64,000 nucleotides of DNA from CAZQKE01 sp964593865 (GTDB lineage Bacteria > Chloroflexota > Anaerolineae > JAAYZQ01), in the NCBI GenBank assembly GCA_964593865.1, contig CAZQKE010000031.1:1-64000 (forward strand), in the 5' to 3' direction. The stretch's first letter is position 1, and every line of letters starts with the position of its first letter. Positions 26,396 through 34,763 of this stretch are shown in pieces. The notes under the pieces were generated by a model. It was given only the letters and a program-made list of their open reading frames with translations. It made no database searches and was not told the DNA's origin. The position numbers and the translations under genes are program-made.

Positions 26396-29300
26396 TTATC
26401 TTTTTTCCGTTTTGAGGATGATTGGCAGATAGTTGCGCCGATCCGGCAGGAGGACACTGCCATTCATCCCTGTCAGCGAAACCGTCACCGCACCCTGAGA
26501 GACAACATAGGTCTGGCCGCCGAGTCCGTCGTACAACCGGGTGCCATCGGGCAGGTAGCCGTTCAAAGGGATTGTGACATCCTGCGCCTCCGATGAGCGG
26601 TTGATGACGATCAGAGCCACACCCTCGCCCGATTTGCGGCCGTAGGCGTACACCTGATGTTCGTCATCGGTCAGGAGGGTATCGAAGGAGCCGGTGCGCA
26701 GGGCAGGATGGGTGTTGCGGAGGCGGGCCAGACGGGCATAGTGGTCGCGAATGGTGGTACGGGCCTGATAGTAACCGGGGGTGTCCTCCCAGGGGTAGGG
26801 GATGCGGTTGTAGGGGTCATCCTCCCATTTGTTGTTGTACCAGCGGCCCGGCGATTCCACCCCTACTTCATCGCCGTAATAGATTGTCGGTGCACCGGGC
26901 AGTGTGAATTGGAGCAAGGCCATCAGTTTCTGGCGGGCGTCCAGTTCCTCCGGCGTCAGGTCGCTGCCGTCCTGGTGCTGGGCGTGGCCCAACACAAAGC
27001 GCACCCGGTTGGTATCGTGGGAACCAACCAGATTGAGCATGGCGTACCAGGCGGGGGGCGGGTAATCCTCCTGGATCTGCCGCAGCCGTTGGTCGAATTG
27101 AGAAACGGTGATGGGGTTCAGAGGGCCACCGCTGGAAGAGGCGTTGTTGTCGTTGTCGGTGTAGGGTGTATCCCGTAGGAAGGAAAGGAGGGCGCTGCGG
27201 AAACGATAGTTCATCACGCTGTCCCATTCCTCCCCCAGGAGCCAGGGTGTAGCGTCGCCCCACTCCTCGCCGACGATGACCGCTTCCGGATTCGCACCCT
27301 TGACCGTTCCCCGGAAGCCTTCCCAGTAGTCGTTGCCCCCCACTTCCTGGGCACCACCGTCCACGTCGCCGCCCACATCTAGCCGCCAACCGGCTGTGCC
27401 CGAATAGACCCAACGGGCGGCGATGGAACCCGCACCGCTGCGCCAAAAGTAGTCGCGCACCTCAACGTTATCGGAGCGGAGTTTGGGCAAGGTGTCGTAG
27501 CCCCACCACGATTCATAGTCATCGGGCCAGCTGCTAAAGGTGTACCAATCATAGTAGGGGCTGGTCTGCGATTCGTAGGCGCCGTCACCCGGATAGCGGC
27601 TGTATTTGTCAAAGTAGATGCTGTCCGATGACGTATGATTGAACACGCCGTCCAGGATGACGGCCATGCCCCGTTCCTCGGCGGCGTCCAGCAGGGCGGC
27701 CAGGGCCGCGTTGCCGCCCAGGGCCGGGTCCACCTGCTCGAAGGTCGTCGTGTCGTATTTGTGGTTGGAGGGCGAAAGGAAGATGGGGTTGAGGTAGAGG
27801 GCCGTGACGCCCAAGTCATGGAGGTAATCCAGCTTCTCCGTGATGCCTTGTAGGTCGCCGCCGTAAAAGTCCTCGCTCCACCGTTGGTAGAAGGGGCCGC
27901 CCGGATCGCGAGGATCGATCACCCGGCTGTTCCATTGAGGGTAGGTGATGCCCCCGTTGGCGTTGCCGTATATGAAACGGGTCCCGGAGATGATGTTGTT
28001 GGTCGGATCGCCGTCGCGGAAGCGGTCGGGGAAGATTTGATAGACGACGGCGTCCTTGATCCATGCCGGCGTCTGAAAGTCAGGGTGATAGACGGTGACG
28101 CGGAAAGCCTCGTAAACGGGGTTCTGCGCTACCGCTTTGCCCCAGCCGTTGAGTCCGTCGTATTCCTGATCGTCCACATACCAGGTCCGGTCGGTTCCAT
28201 CCACCGCCTCGAACTTGTAGTACATCAGGGTCGGGGTGGGCGGGGCGGTGACGGTCGCTTCCCAATAGTCGTACAAGGTCCCGGTGATGGCCGTCGAAAG
28301 GGTCATGGGCAATGTGGCGACCTCGCCCCTATCGTGCAGGTAGACGTGGAGCGTCGCGCCGGTCAGATCGTCCTTGCAGGCCCGCAGACGGAGAGTCACC
28401 GTGGAGGAAGCGGGGACCGCGCCCCAGGGTTGGCGGTAGATCTCGTCGCGGGTAAAGTGGCCGAGCGGCCACCACCAGACATCGTTGTCGTGGCCGCACG
28501 CGCCGTAAGTGATATGACGCACCTCGCTGACGGTACCGCTGGCGTTGAAGGCACGCACGGTCAAGGTGTGGACGCCGCTGACGGTCGGCGTCACCGTCGC
28601 GGAAAAGGAACCGGTCGCCGGATCCACGGCGGTCTGCCGGGGTGTGCCGGAATCCAGCTGCACCGTCACCGTGACGGCCTCGGCGGGTTGGGCTACGCCA
28701 CGCACCGGCACGGCATTTGGCGCAAAGGTGTGTTCCCCTTCCAGGGGAGCGGTGATGGTCAAGGCCGGTCCGTAGGTCACGTGCCGCATATCCACTCCTG
28801 TTCCCAGCGTGCTCTGGGCGGTAGCGGTGAGGGTATTCTTTCCCGGTTGGAGGGTGACGGCCTGGGTAAAGCGACCCTGGGCATCCAACGCGGGCGTAAA
28901 GGTCGCACTGCCGTTCAGCGAGAGGGTGAGGGTGACGTTCCCCGTCGGGGTGACATAGCCGGTTACGGTGATGGGGGGGCGAACAAAGTGCTGGTCCTCT
29001 TGGGGAAAGGTCAGCACCACGTCCTGGGAGGCGGTCAAAACGTAGGTGGCCAGGAAGTGTTGGGTGGTGGGGTCGTCCCAGCCGGTGGATTGGTCATCGC
29101 CGGGGGCCGTATCGTAGGCTCCTTTGGCCCCGCCGGTCTGAGTTGCGTAGAATTGCAAGTGGATGGGGTTGCCGGGTGTGAAGGAAAGGCCCAGGTCGGC
29201 AAAGGGGATGGCAAACTCAATGCCGCTGCCATCGGCAAAGGCTACGTGGTCGCCGATCAGGGCACCCCCGCCGACGCCGCCCCAGTTGGAGCCGCCGCCG

Positions 29301-29863
29301 GTGTTGTAATCGCTGCCGTTCCAGGTCCGTAATTCGGTCCAGCCGTTGTCGTAAAATGCACAGCAATCGCGGCCCACGATGTTGCCCCGGATGACAAAAT
29401 CGGGGATGATGCGGTAGGGCAAGGTGATCGGTGTCGTGCCGCTATTGGCGTGGGTGGCGGTGTAGGCCAGGGTGATGGCGTTGCCCCAGGGGTCTTGTGG
29501 AGCCGCGCCGCCGGTAGCCGTATACCGCCCTGTGGCGAGCACCAGGCCAAAGGAGCCGCCGGATTGGGTGTGGGAAAAAGCCGGGGAGGAGACCAGAACG
29601 TACAGATTCTGTGTGTCATTGGTGACGTACAGGCTTACTACGTCGGTCCACCACGTTCCTTCCCAATCCGCAGGTCCCGGTGAGGCCAGGTCGCCGGCAG
29701 GGTCCGCGGTCAGAGGAGGACCATAGGCAGTGTCGTACAGGCCGTCCAGGGTGGCAGCATCGGCCCAGACGGTAGGCACGATCATGGCTGCCAGCAACAA
29801 GACGCCCGCCAGGGTGGCGGCGAATAGAACAACCCCAAGCTGAGAAAGATAAACTCGGTGCAT
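26396..29863 (-). CDS. Secreted GH13 alpha-amylase/pullulanase-like enzyme
   Basis: 1,155 residues from ATG 29863 (MHRVYLSQLGVVLF), with GAGGG upstream; a longer frame runs into the neighbour. Signal peptide 1-33, then a glucodextranase-type binding domain (about 40-260), two Ig-like repeats (about 275-455), a starch-binding-like module with WYYKFEAVDG-type strands (about 470-590) and the GH13 barrel from about 600 (AVVYQIFPDRF). Catalytic residues: Asp in GWRLDVGGD near 826, Glu in VIVGEEWGD near 866, Asp in LVGSHDTNR near 949. It hydrolyses alpha-glucans outside the cell. The end NYLPIILKTEKR is the shared tail. It follows Rpn copy 2 by 31 bp. Confidence 0.9.
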   Translation of the reverse strand: MHRVYLSQLGVVLFAATLAGVLLLAAMIVPTVWADAATLDGLYDTAYGPPLTADPAGDLASPGPADWEGTWWTDVVSLYVTNDTQNLYVLVSSPAFSHTQSGGSFGLVLATGRYTATGGAAPQDPWGNAITLAYTATHANSGTTPITLPYRIIPDFVIRGNIVGRDCCAFYDNGWTELRTWNGSDYNTGGGSNWGGVGGGALIGDHVAFADGSGIEFAIPFADLGLSFTPGNPIHLQFYATQTGGAKGAYDTAPGDDQSTGWDDPTTQHFLATYVLTASQDVVLTFPQEDQHFVRPPITVTGYVTPTGNVTLTLSLNGSATFTPALDAQGRFTQAVTLQPGKNTLTATAQSTLGTGVDMRHVTYGPALTITAPLEGEHTFAPNAVPVRGVAQPAEAVTVTVQLDSGTPRQTAVDPATGSFSATVTPTVSGVHTLTVRAFNASGTVSEVRHITYGACGHDNDVWWWPLGHFTRDEIYRQPWGAVPASSTVTLRLRACKDDLTGATLHVYLHDRGEVATLPMTLSTAITGTLYDYWEATVTAPPTPTLMYYKFEAVDGTDRTWYVDDQEYDGLNGWGKAVAQNPVYEAFRVTVYHPDFQTPAWIKDAVVYQIFPDRFRDGDPTNNIISGTRFIYGNANGGITYPQWNSRVIDPRDPGGPFYQRWSEDFYGGDLQGITEKLDYLHDLGVTALYLNPIFLSPSNHKYDTTTFEQVDPALGGNAALAALLDAAEERGMAVILDGVFNHTSSDSIYFDKYSRYPGDGAYESQTSPYYDWYTFSSWPDDYESWWGYDTLPKLRSDNVEVRDYFWRSGAGSIAARWVYSGTAGWRLDVGGDVDGGAQEVGGNDYWEGFRGTVKGANPEAVIVGEEWGDATPWLLGEEWDSVMNYRFRSALLSFLRDTPYTDNDNNASSSGGPLNPITVSQFDQRLRQIQEDYPPPAWYAMLNLVGSHDTNRVRFVLGHAQHQDGSDLTPEELDARQKLMALLQFTLPGAPTIYYGDEVGVESPGRWYNNKWEDDPYNRIPYPWEDTPGYYQARTTIRDHYARLARLRNTHPALRTGSFDTLLTDDEHQVYAYGRKSGEGVALIVINRSSEAQDVTIPLNGYLPDGTRLYDGLGGQTYVVSQGAVTVSLTGMNGSVLLPDRRNYLPIILKTEKR

Positions 29864-29894
29864 AAGCAAGCCCTCGCTGCAAAGAGATTGATTG

Positions 29895-30878
29895 TTACTC
29901 TGCCGGCGATTGGCTGTATCGTTTGCGCTCAGCCACTTGATCCAGCCGGGCTTCGAAATCCTTGATAGCTGCATCCTGTAGGGCGTGATCCTGAAGGCGT
30001 TTTAGCTCCGAAATGTCGTCGATAGTCTCCAACTGTCGGGCCAGCGCATCCACCCGCAAGGCGGGCAAGCCGAAACGCACCTCCAAGATGTGGAGAATGC
30101 TTTCGCGCAAGGTTCGTCTGGCCCCTTCCATTTGCCCCATTTGGATACCTTGCTGAATACCCTGCTGGATGCCTTGCTGAATGCCTTGCTGGATACCTTG
30201 CTGAATACCCTCTTCGATCCATTCTTCGATAAACGTTGCTCCTCTCATTTGCTCCAACTCCTCTCGAAAGAACCGCCACAGAAACTCTTTATCAAAGTAC
30301 CGCGCCCCGATGGTGACGGCCAGGGCAAAGAGATCTGCCCGCTTCTTGTCATCCGGCTCGGCCCAGATCAGCTCACGCTCCCTGGCCAGGATCTTTTCGT
30401 CCGGCTCGCGGACCAGCATCACCAACAGAGGGGCCAGTTCTCGGTACTTGCCGCTGCGGATGTCCTCTTCATAGTGCCACAGTTTGAGCACCGGATACCG
30501 GAAGTGGTTGACTTCCCGATCCCCCAGTCGCACTACATACTCGTCGGGGATAGGAGATTGTCGGGGGCGCAGGTACAGGGCCAGGGTGATCACCGGCAGA
30601 TCAAATTGCTCGATCAGTGCTCCGTGGTAACTGCACATCCGTCGGGGGAAATCGGCGGCGTGTTCCAACTGGAATTCCAGGTGTAACAAATACTCCTGCC
30701 CCGCGTGTTCGATGCGATGGAGAAAATCCACACGCCGGGTCGGCAGGGAGAGTTCAACATTTTCCAGTGTGCCGAGCAGGCGGATGGGGACGCCGGGAAA
30801 GGCCAGCCGCAGGAGCAGATCGGCGTAGTTACGGGCGATGATTTTGAGTGTGCGGTCAAAGATGTTGATCTTGGTCAT
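29895..30878 (-). CDS. Rpn-family PD-(D/E)XK nuclease-like protein with GIQQ repeats (copy 2)
   Basis: 327 residues, first gene of the long operon; the start MTKINIFDRTLK has GGAGG upstream. Same architecture as copy 1: nuclease core VDFLHRIEHAGQEYLLHLEFQ with the Asp and Glu-x-Gln signature, an array of five GIQQ and one GIQM, then LRESILHILEVRFGL and a C-terminal helical region ending ERKRYSQSPAE. It differs from copy 1 mainly in the repeat number, the extreme C-terminus and scattered substitutions. Probable DNA endonuclease of the Rpn/PDDEXK class; the reason for its place ahead of an exported amylase is unknown. Confidence 0.85.
   Translation of the reverse strand: MTKINIFDRTLKIIARNYADLLLRLAFPGVPIRLLGTLENVELSLPTRRVDFLHRIEHAGQEYLLHLEFQLEHAADFPRRMCSYHGALIEQFDLPVITLALYLRPRQSPIPDEYVVRLGDREVNHFRYPVLKLWHYEEDIRSGKYRELAPLLVMLVREPDEKILARERELIWAEPDDKKRADLFALAVTIGARYFDKEFLWRFFREELEQMRGATFIEEWIEEGIQQGIQQGIQQGIQQGIQQGIQMGQMEGARRTLRESILHILEVRFGLPALRVDALARQLETIDDISELKRLQDHALQDAAIKDFEARLDQVAERKRYSQSPAE
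30141..30212 (-). repeat. 12-bp tandem repeat, 6 units (GIQQ/GIQM codons)
   Basis: Six 12-bp units like CTGAATACCTTG, more diverged from each other than those of copy 1, encoding five GIQQ and one GIQM. The lower internal homogeneity suggests this array is older or less recently expanded. Confidence 0.85.
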
Positions 30879-30917
30879 CCACCCCCTCCACCATCACAAG
30901 GCATCATTGCCGGTTCG

Positions 30918-30946
30918 AGTATAACACAAGGCCGCGCAGGTGTCAA
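30918..30946 (-). promoter_or_regulatory. Consensus sigma-70 promoter of the Rpn/amylase/nuclease operon
   Basis: TTGACA (30946-30941), 17-nt spacer, TATACT (30923-30918) on the minus strand, about 35-40 nt before the Rpn copy 2 start. It is among the best promoters in the window. Downstream gaps of 31, 12, 55, -4 and 17 bp suggest it can drive all six genes to 18750. Confidence 0.75.
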
Positions 30947-31038
30947 AGAGATCTTGCGCCGGACCGGAGGGTTGCTTAGAGGAACGTGAAAACACAAAAA
31001 TCGTTTGGTGTTTCCTCGAGGGACGATGACCTGGATGA

Positions 31039-31851
31039 TCAGGCGGCCAAAACCAGCGTAGCGTAGTAGTACATCACCGGAGCGACGAACAGCAAGCTGT
31101 CGATGCGGTCGAACATCCCGCCGTGGCCGGGGATGAGGGCGCTGAAATCTTTGACGCCCATCTGCCGCTTGACCATAGATTTAGCCAGGTCGCCAAAGGG
31201 AGCCACCGTTGCCACCAGCGCGCCCAGGGCCAGACCGTGGAGCCAGGGTAGGTCCACCAGCCAGTATCCCAGCAGCGCCGTCGCAGCTACCCCGCCGAGC
31301 CAGCCGCCGATGGTCCCTTCCCAGGTCTTTTTGGGGCTGAGGTAAGGGGCGCAGGGGTGCTTGCCCACGGCCTTGCCCACAAAATAGGCCGCCGTGTCGT
31401 TGATCCACGTCACCAGGAACATGAGCACCAGCCAGCGCGTACCCACCCCCAGGTCAAAAGGGGGGGAAAGATCGCGGAGCAGGACGAAATGGCCGATGAG
31501 CCAACCCAACCACAAAGCTGTGCCCAGGGTCAATGCCCAGCTCTGGGTAGGGTGACCCTGAGGGGGGCGCAACAGCTGCCAGGTCAACGTGCCCATCACC
31601 GAGACGGCCAACGCCGGGCCGAGCAGATCCCGTTCGGGGAAGCGGGCGACCACCAGCAGGAGGGCGATGACGATGGCCGTTGCCGGCAGGGAGGGCCGAT
31701 ACCCGCCCTTTTCCATGAGCAAGAACATCTCATAAGCAGCGCGGACGGCAACGACAAACATCGCCCCGGTCAGCAGCCAACCCCCGGCATAGGTCAGACC
31801 GAACACGACGGGGATCAGGACGACCGCGCTCAACACCCGGCTGCGGAGCAT
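31039..31851 (-). CDS. cdsA: Phosphatidate cytidylyltransferase
   Basis: 270 residues, about seven membrane segments. It makes CDP-diacylglycerol from phosphatidate and CTP for phospholipid synthesis. The CdsA signature is present near 215-245: KSMVKRQMGVKDFSALIPGHGGMFDRIDS, including the Lys-Arg/Lys-Asp and PGHGG-x2-DR-x-D residues. The start ATG abuts the uppS stop directly. It is the last gene of the rpsB-tsf-pyrH-frr-uppS-cdsA series, a widely conserved order. Confidence 0.95.
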   Translation of the reverse strand: MLRSRVLSAVVLIPVVFGLTYAGGWLLTGAMFVVAVRAAYEMFLLMEKGGYRPSLPATAIVIALLLVVARFPERDLLGPALAVSVMGTLTWQLLRPPQGHPTQSWALTLGTALWLGWLIGHFVLLRDLSPPFDLGVGTRWLVLMFLVTWINDTAAYFVGKAVGKHPCAPYLSPKKTWEGTIGGWLGGVAATALLGYWLVDLPWLHGLALGALVATVAPFGDLAKSMVKRQMGVKDFSALIPGHGGMFDRIDSLLFVAPVMYYYATLVLAA

Positions 31852-32637
31852 CTATTCTTCGTCCTCCTCGTCGAATAGGAAATCGTCCTCTTCTTCCTCG
31901 TCGGGGACTTCGTAGGGAGAGCCGTAATCGTCCTTGATGCCCCCGAACCGCCGATCCCGTTGGCTGTAGGCCACCAGGGCTTCGTACAGCTCCTCACGGC
32001 CAAAGTCGGGCCAGAAGGTAGGGGTGATGTAGTACTCCGAATAGGCAGATTGCCACAGCATGAAGCCGCTGGTGCGCAGTTCGCCGCCGGTGCGGATGAT
32101 CAGATCGGGGTCGGGCTGACCGGCGGTGTACATGTGGGCCGAAAGCAGTTCCTCGTCCACCTCCTCGGCGGGGATGCCTTTGCGGATGATTTCGCGGACG
32201 GCATGGACGATCTCGTCGCGCCCGCCGTAATCAAAGGCGACGTTGAGCACGATGCGGTCGTTGTTCTTGGTCAATTCAATGGCATCCAGGACCTCTTTTT
32301 GCAAGCGTGGGGGAAGCCGTTCCAGACGCCCGATGTGGCGCAGCTGGACACCTTGTTTGTGTAGTTCTTTCAGCTCGCGCCGGATCATGCGTTCTAGGAT
32401 GCGGAGCAGGCCCCGGACCTCGCGCTTGGGACGGGTCCAATTTTCCGTGGAAAAGGCCCAGATGGTTAGGATTTCGATGCCGAATTCTACGCTCGCTTCT
32501 AGGATAGGACGGAGATTTTCCGTCCCGGCGCGATGCCCGGCCAAGCGGGGAAGACCGCGTGCTTTGGCCCAGCGACCGTTGCCGTCCATGATCATGGCCA
32601 CATGGCGTGGCCCGTTTTCGATCTTGGTTTCCGCCAT
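31852..32637 (-). CDS. uppS: Isoprenyl (undecaprenyl diphosphate) synthase
   Basis: 261 residues, cis-prenyltransferase that builds the C55 lipid carrier used by peptidoglycan and by the WecA-like enzyme of this window. Motifs: HVAMIMDGNGRWAKARG (catalytic Asp) at 12-28, FSTENWTRP near 63, and the C-terminal RTGGELRTSGFMLWQSAYSE with the substrate-binding Arg residues. The last 17 residues (PDEEEEDDFLFDEEDEE) form a strongly acidic tail not usual for the family. The cdsA gene follows without a gap. Confidence 0.95.
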   Translation of the reverse strand: MAETKIENGPRHVAMIMDGNGRWAKARGLPRLAGHRAGTENLRPILEASVEFGIEILTIWAFSTENWTRPKREVRGLLRILERMIRRELKELHKQGVQLRHIGRLERLPPRLQKEVLDAIELTKNNDRIVLNVAFDYGGRDEIVHAVREIIRKGIPAEEVDEELLSAHMYTAGQPDPDLIIRTGGELRTSGFMLWQSAYSEYYITPTFWPDFGREELYEALVAYSQRDRRFGGIKDDYGSPYEVPDEEEEDDFLFDEEDEE

Positions 32638-32651
32638 TTCCCACCAGGCCC

Positions 32652-33209
32652 TTATATCTCAAGAATTTCGGCCTCTTTGCGTTTGCCGATTTCGTCAATC
32701 TCGGCGATGAATTCGTCGGTCATTTCCTGGACTTTGTCCTTGCCCCGATAAAAGTCGTCCTCCGAGATTAGCTTCTCTTTCTCAAACTCTTGCAGGTCCT
32801 TGAGGGCATCGCGGCGCAGGTTGCGGATTGCTACTCGTGCCTCTTCTACGCGTCGGGCGACCACTTTGACCAGTTCCTTGCGCCGTTCCTCCGTCAGTCG
32901 GGGAATGCTCAACCGGATCAGCTTCCCGTCGTTCATAGGCGTCAGCCCCAATTCCGATTTAAGGATGGCCCGCTCAATGTCCGGCAGAGCCGAAGGGTCC
33001 CACGGGCGGATGACCAGCAGGCGTGGTTCCGGGGCGGCAATGCTGGCCATTTGGTTGAGCGGCGTCAGGGTCCCGTAGTATTCGACCGGGAGCTTCTCCA
33101 CCAGGGCCGGGGAAGCCCGCCCGGTGCGGATGCCCATTAGGTCGCTTTGCAATACCTCGACAGATTTGGTCATGCGTTCTCGCAATTCGTCCAGCACTTC
33201 ATCAATCAT
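32652..33209 (-). CDS. frr: Ribosome recycling factor
   Basis: 185 residues, normal length. It releases the ribosome from mRNA after termination together with EF-G. Typical stretches: MGIRTGRASPALVEKLPVEYYG, PLNQMASIAAPEPRLLVIRPWD, and the C-terminal helix EFEKEKLISEDDFYRGKDKVQEMTD. GGAGG-like ribosome binding site directly upstream. A structured palindromic region separates it from pyrH. Confidence 0.96.
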   Translation of the reverse strand: MIDEVLDELRERMTKSVEVLQSDLMGIRTGRASPALVEKLPVEYYGTLTPLNQMASIAAPEPRLLVIRPWDPSALPDIERAILKSELGLTPMNDGKLIRLSIPRLTEERRKELVKVVARRVEEARVAIRNLRRDALKDLQEFEKEKLISEDDFYRGKDKVQEMTDEFIAEIDEIGKRKEAEILEI

Positions 33210-33230
33210 CGTTTTCCTCCTACCGGAAAT

Positions 33231-33300
33231 TCACCAGATCCCACTTCCTTCGGCCTACGGTCCGACGGACCGTAGGCTGCGCCGGGTGGGATTGGGATCC
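33231..33300 (-). repeat. Nested hairpin in the pyrH-frr gap
   Basis: An 11-bp stem GCCTACGGTCC/GGACCGTAGGC (33253-33277, 3-nt loop) is enclosed by a 7-bp stem ATCCCAC/GTGGGAT (33238-33244 with 33286-33292). The palindromic core GTCCGACGGAC recurs at about 63708. It may be an RNA processing or attenuation site within the operon, or a dispersed repeat. Confidence 0.55.
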
Positions 33301-33354
33301 GCCGAGGGCAAGGTAGGGTTTGGCCCCGAACTCACCGCCGACCGATGTCACCGT

Positions 33355-34077
33355 TCAGTAGCGAATGATGGTCCCGACTTCTTGCCCCAACACTGCTTTG
33401 CGCAGTGCATCGGGCTGCCACAGGTCCAGCACGACGATGGGCAAGTGGTTGTCCATGCATAGGGAGATGGCGGTTGAATCGAGCACTTTGATCCGCATGT
33501 TCAGAGCATCAATGTAGGTCAGGTGATCGAACCGCCGGGCCTGGGGGTCTACCATCGGGTCGGTAGCGTAGACGCCGTCCACTTTGGTCGCTTTGATCAG
33601 CAGATCGGCGTCAATCTCCATTGCCCGCAGAGCCGCGGCGGTGTCGGTGGTAAAGTAAGGGTTGCCCGTTCCTGCCCCCAGGATCAGTATTCGCCCTTTC
33701 TCCAGGTGGCGGATGGCCCGCAGGCGGATGTACGGTTCGGCCACGGCCCGCATCTCAATGGCGGTCTGGACGCGGGTAGGCAGCCCCATGCGTTCCAGGG
33801 CATCGGCCAGGGCCAGGGAGTTGATAACGGTGGCCAACATGCCCATATGGTCGGCGGTGGCCCGGTCCATGCCGTGGGACATGCCGATCTGTCCACGCCA
33901 GATGTTGCCCGCGCCCATGACGATGGCGATTTCTACATCCAGGTCCCGAATCTGGCGGATTTTGGCCGCCACTTGGGTTGCCATATCGGGGTCAACTCCA
34001 AACCCCTGGGGACCGGCCAGGGATTCGCCTCCCAGTTTGAGCATCACGCGCCGGTAGCTCACAGCGGCCATGGTCAC
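33355..34077 (-). CDS. pyrH: UMP kinase
   Basis: 240 residues, hexameric bacterial-type uridylate kinase converting UMP to UDP with ATP. Visible: MLKLGGESLAG at 12-22 (phosphate loop), VMGAGNIWRGQ near 54-64, GMLATVINSLALADALE near 84, GAGTGNPYFTTDTAAALRA near 132, and the late VKVDGVYATDP-like KATKVDGVYATDP. It lies between tsf and frr, the conserved order. Confidence 0.96.
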   Translation of the reverse strand: MTMAAVSYRRVMLKLGGESLAGPQGFGVDPDMATQVAAKIRQIRDLDVEIAIVMGAGNIWRGQIGMSHGMDRATADHMGMLATVINSLALADALERMGLPTRVQTAIEMRAVAEPYIRLRAIRHLEKGRILILGAGTGNPYFTTDTAAALRAMEIDADLLIKATKVDGVYATDPMVDPQARRFDHLTYIDALNMRIKVLDSTAISLCMDNHLPIVVLDLWQPDALRKAVLGQEVGTIIRY

Positions 34078-34101
34078 CTCACCGTTGAAAAAGGTCGGCG
34101 G

Positions 34102-34701
34102 TTATTCGCCGCCGACCTCAAAACGCACAAAGCGTCGAACGACAATGTTTTCCCCTAGTTGGGCGTTCTTTTGCTGGACCAGTTCCCTGATGGTGATGGC
34201 CGTATCCTTGATGAAGGGCTGCTCCATCAAGCAGACTTCTTCGTAGAATTTTTTGAGTTTGCCTTCAACGATCCGCTCCAAAATATGCTCCGGTTTACCC
34301 GAATCTTGCATCTGCGCTCGGTAGATGGCCTTTTCCGCTTCCAAAACATCCTCCGGGATGTCTTCGGGGGTCAGGTAGATGGGCCGAGCGGCCACGACCT
34401 GCATGGCCAGGTCGTGGACCAACTGGGCGAATTCATCGGTCCCGGCGGCGAAATCGGTTTCGCAGTTGACCTCAACCAGGGCGCCAACGCGGTCCCCGGC
34501 GTGGATGTAGGCTCCTACGCGGCCTTCTTTGGTTTCGCGCTTGGCCCGCTTGGCAGCAGCGGCCATCCCTTTTTCTCGGAGATAGGTCACGGCTTTGTCA
34601 AAGTCGCCGTCGCTGTGCTGTAGCGCCTCTTTGCAATCCAACACGCCGGCGCCGGTCGCCTGGCGTAGTTCTTTGACCATTTGTGCAGTAATGGTTGCCA
34701 C
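34102..34701 (-). CDS. tsf: Elongation factor Ts
   Basis: 199 residues, the short form also seen in Thermus rather than the 280-residue enterobacterial one. It exchanges GDP for GTP on EF-Tu. The N-terminal UBA-like domain has VKELRQATGAGVLDCKEALQ, followed by the core with GRVGAYIHAGDRVGALVEVNCETDF. The C-terminus has the EQPFIKD motif. It follows rpsB by 62 bp. Confidence 0.96.
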   Translation of the reverse strand: MATITAQMVKELRQATGAGVLDCKEALQHSDGDFDKAVTYLREKGMAAAAKRAKRETKEGRVGAYIHAGDRVGALVEVNCETDFAAGTDEFAQLVHDLAMQVVAARPIYLTPEDIPEDVLEAEKAIYRAQMQDSGKPEHILERIVEGKLKKFYEEVCLMEQPFIKDTAITIRELVQQKNAQLGENIVVRRFVRFEVGGE

Positions 34702-34763
34702 GTTCGTTTCCTCCCCGATTCATCTGATTCTCAGGGCCTGTCGGCTCCTGGATAGTGTGCAGG

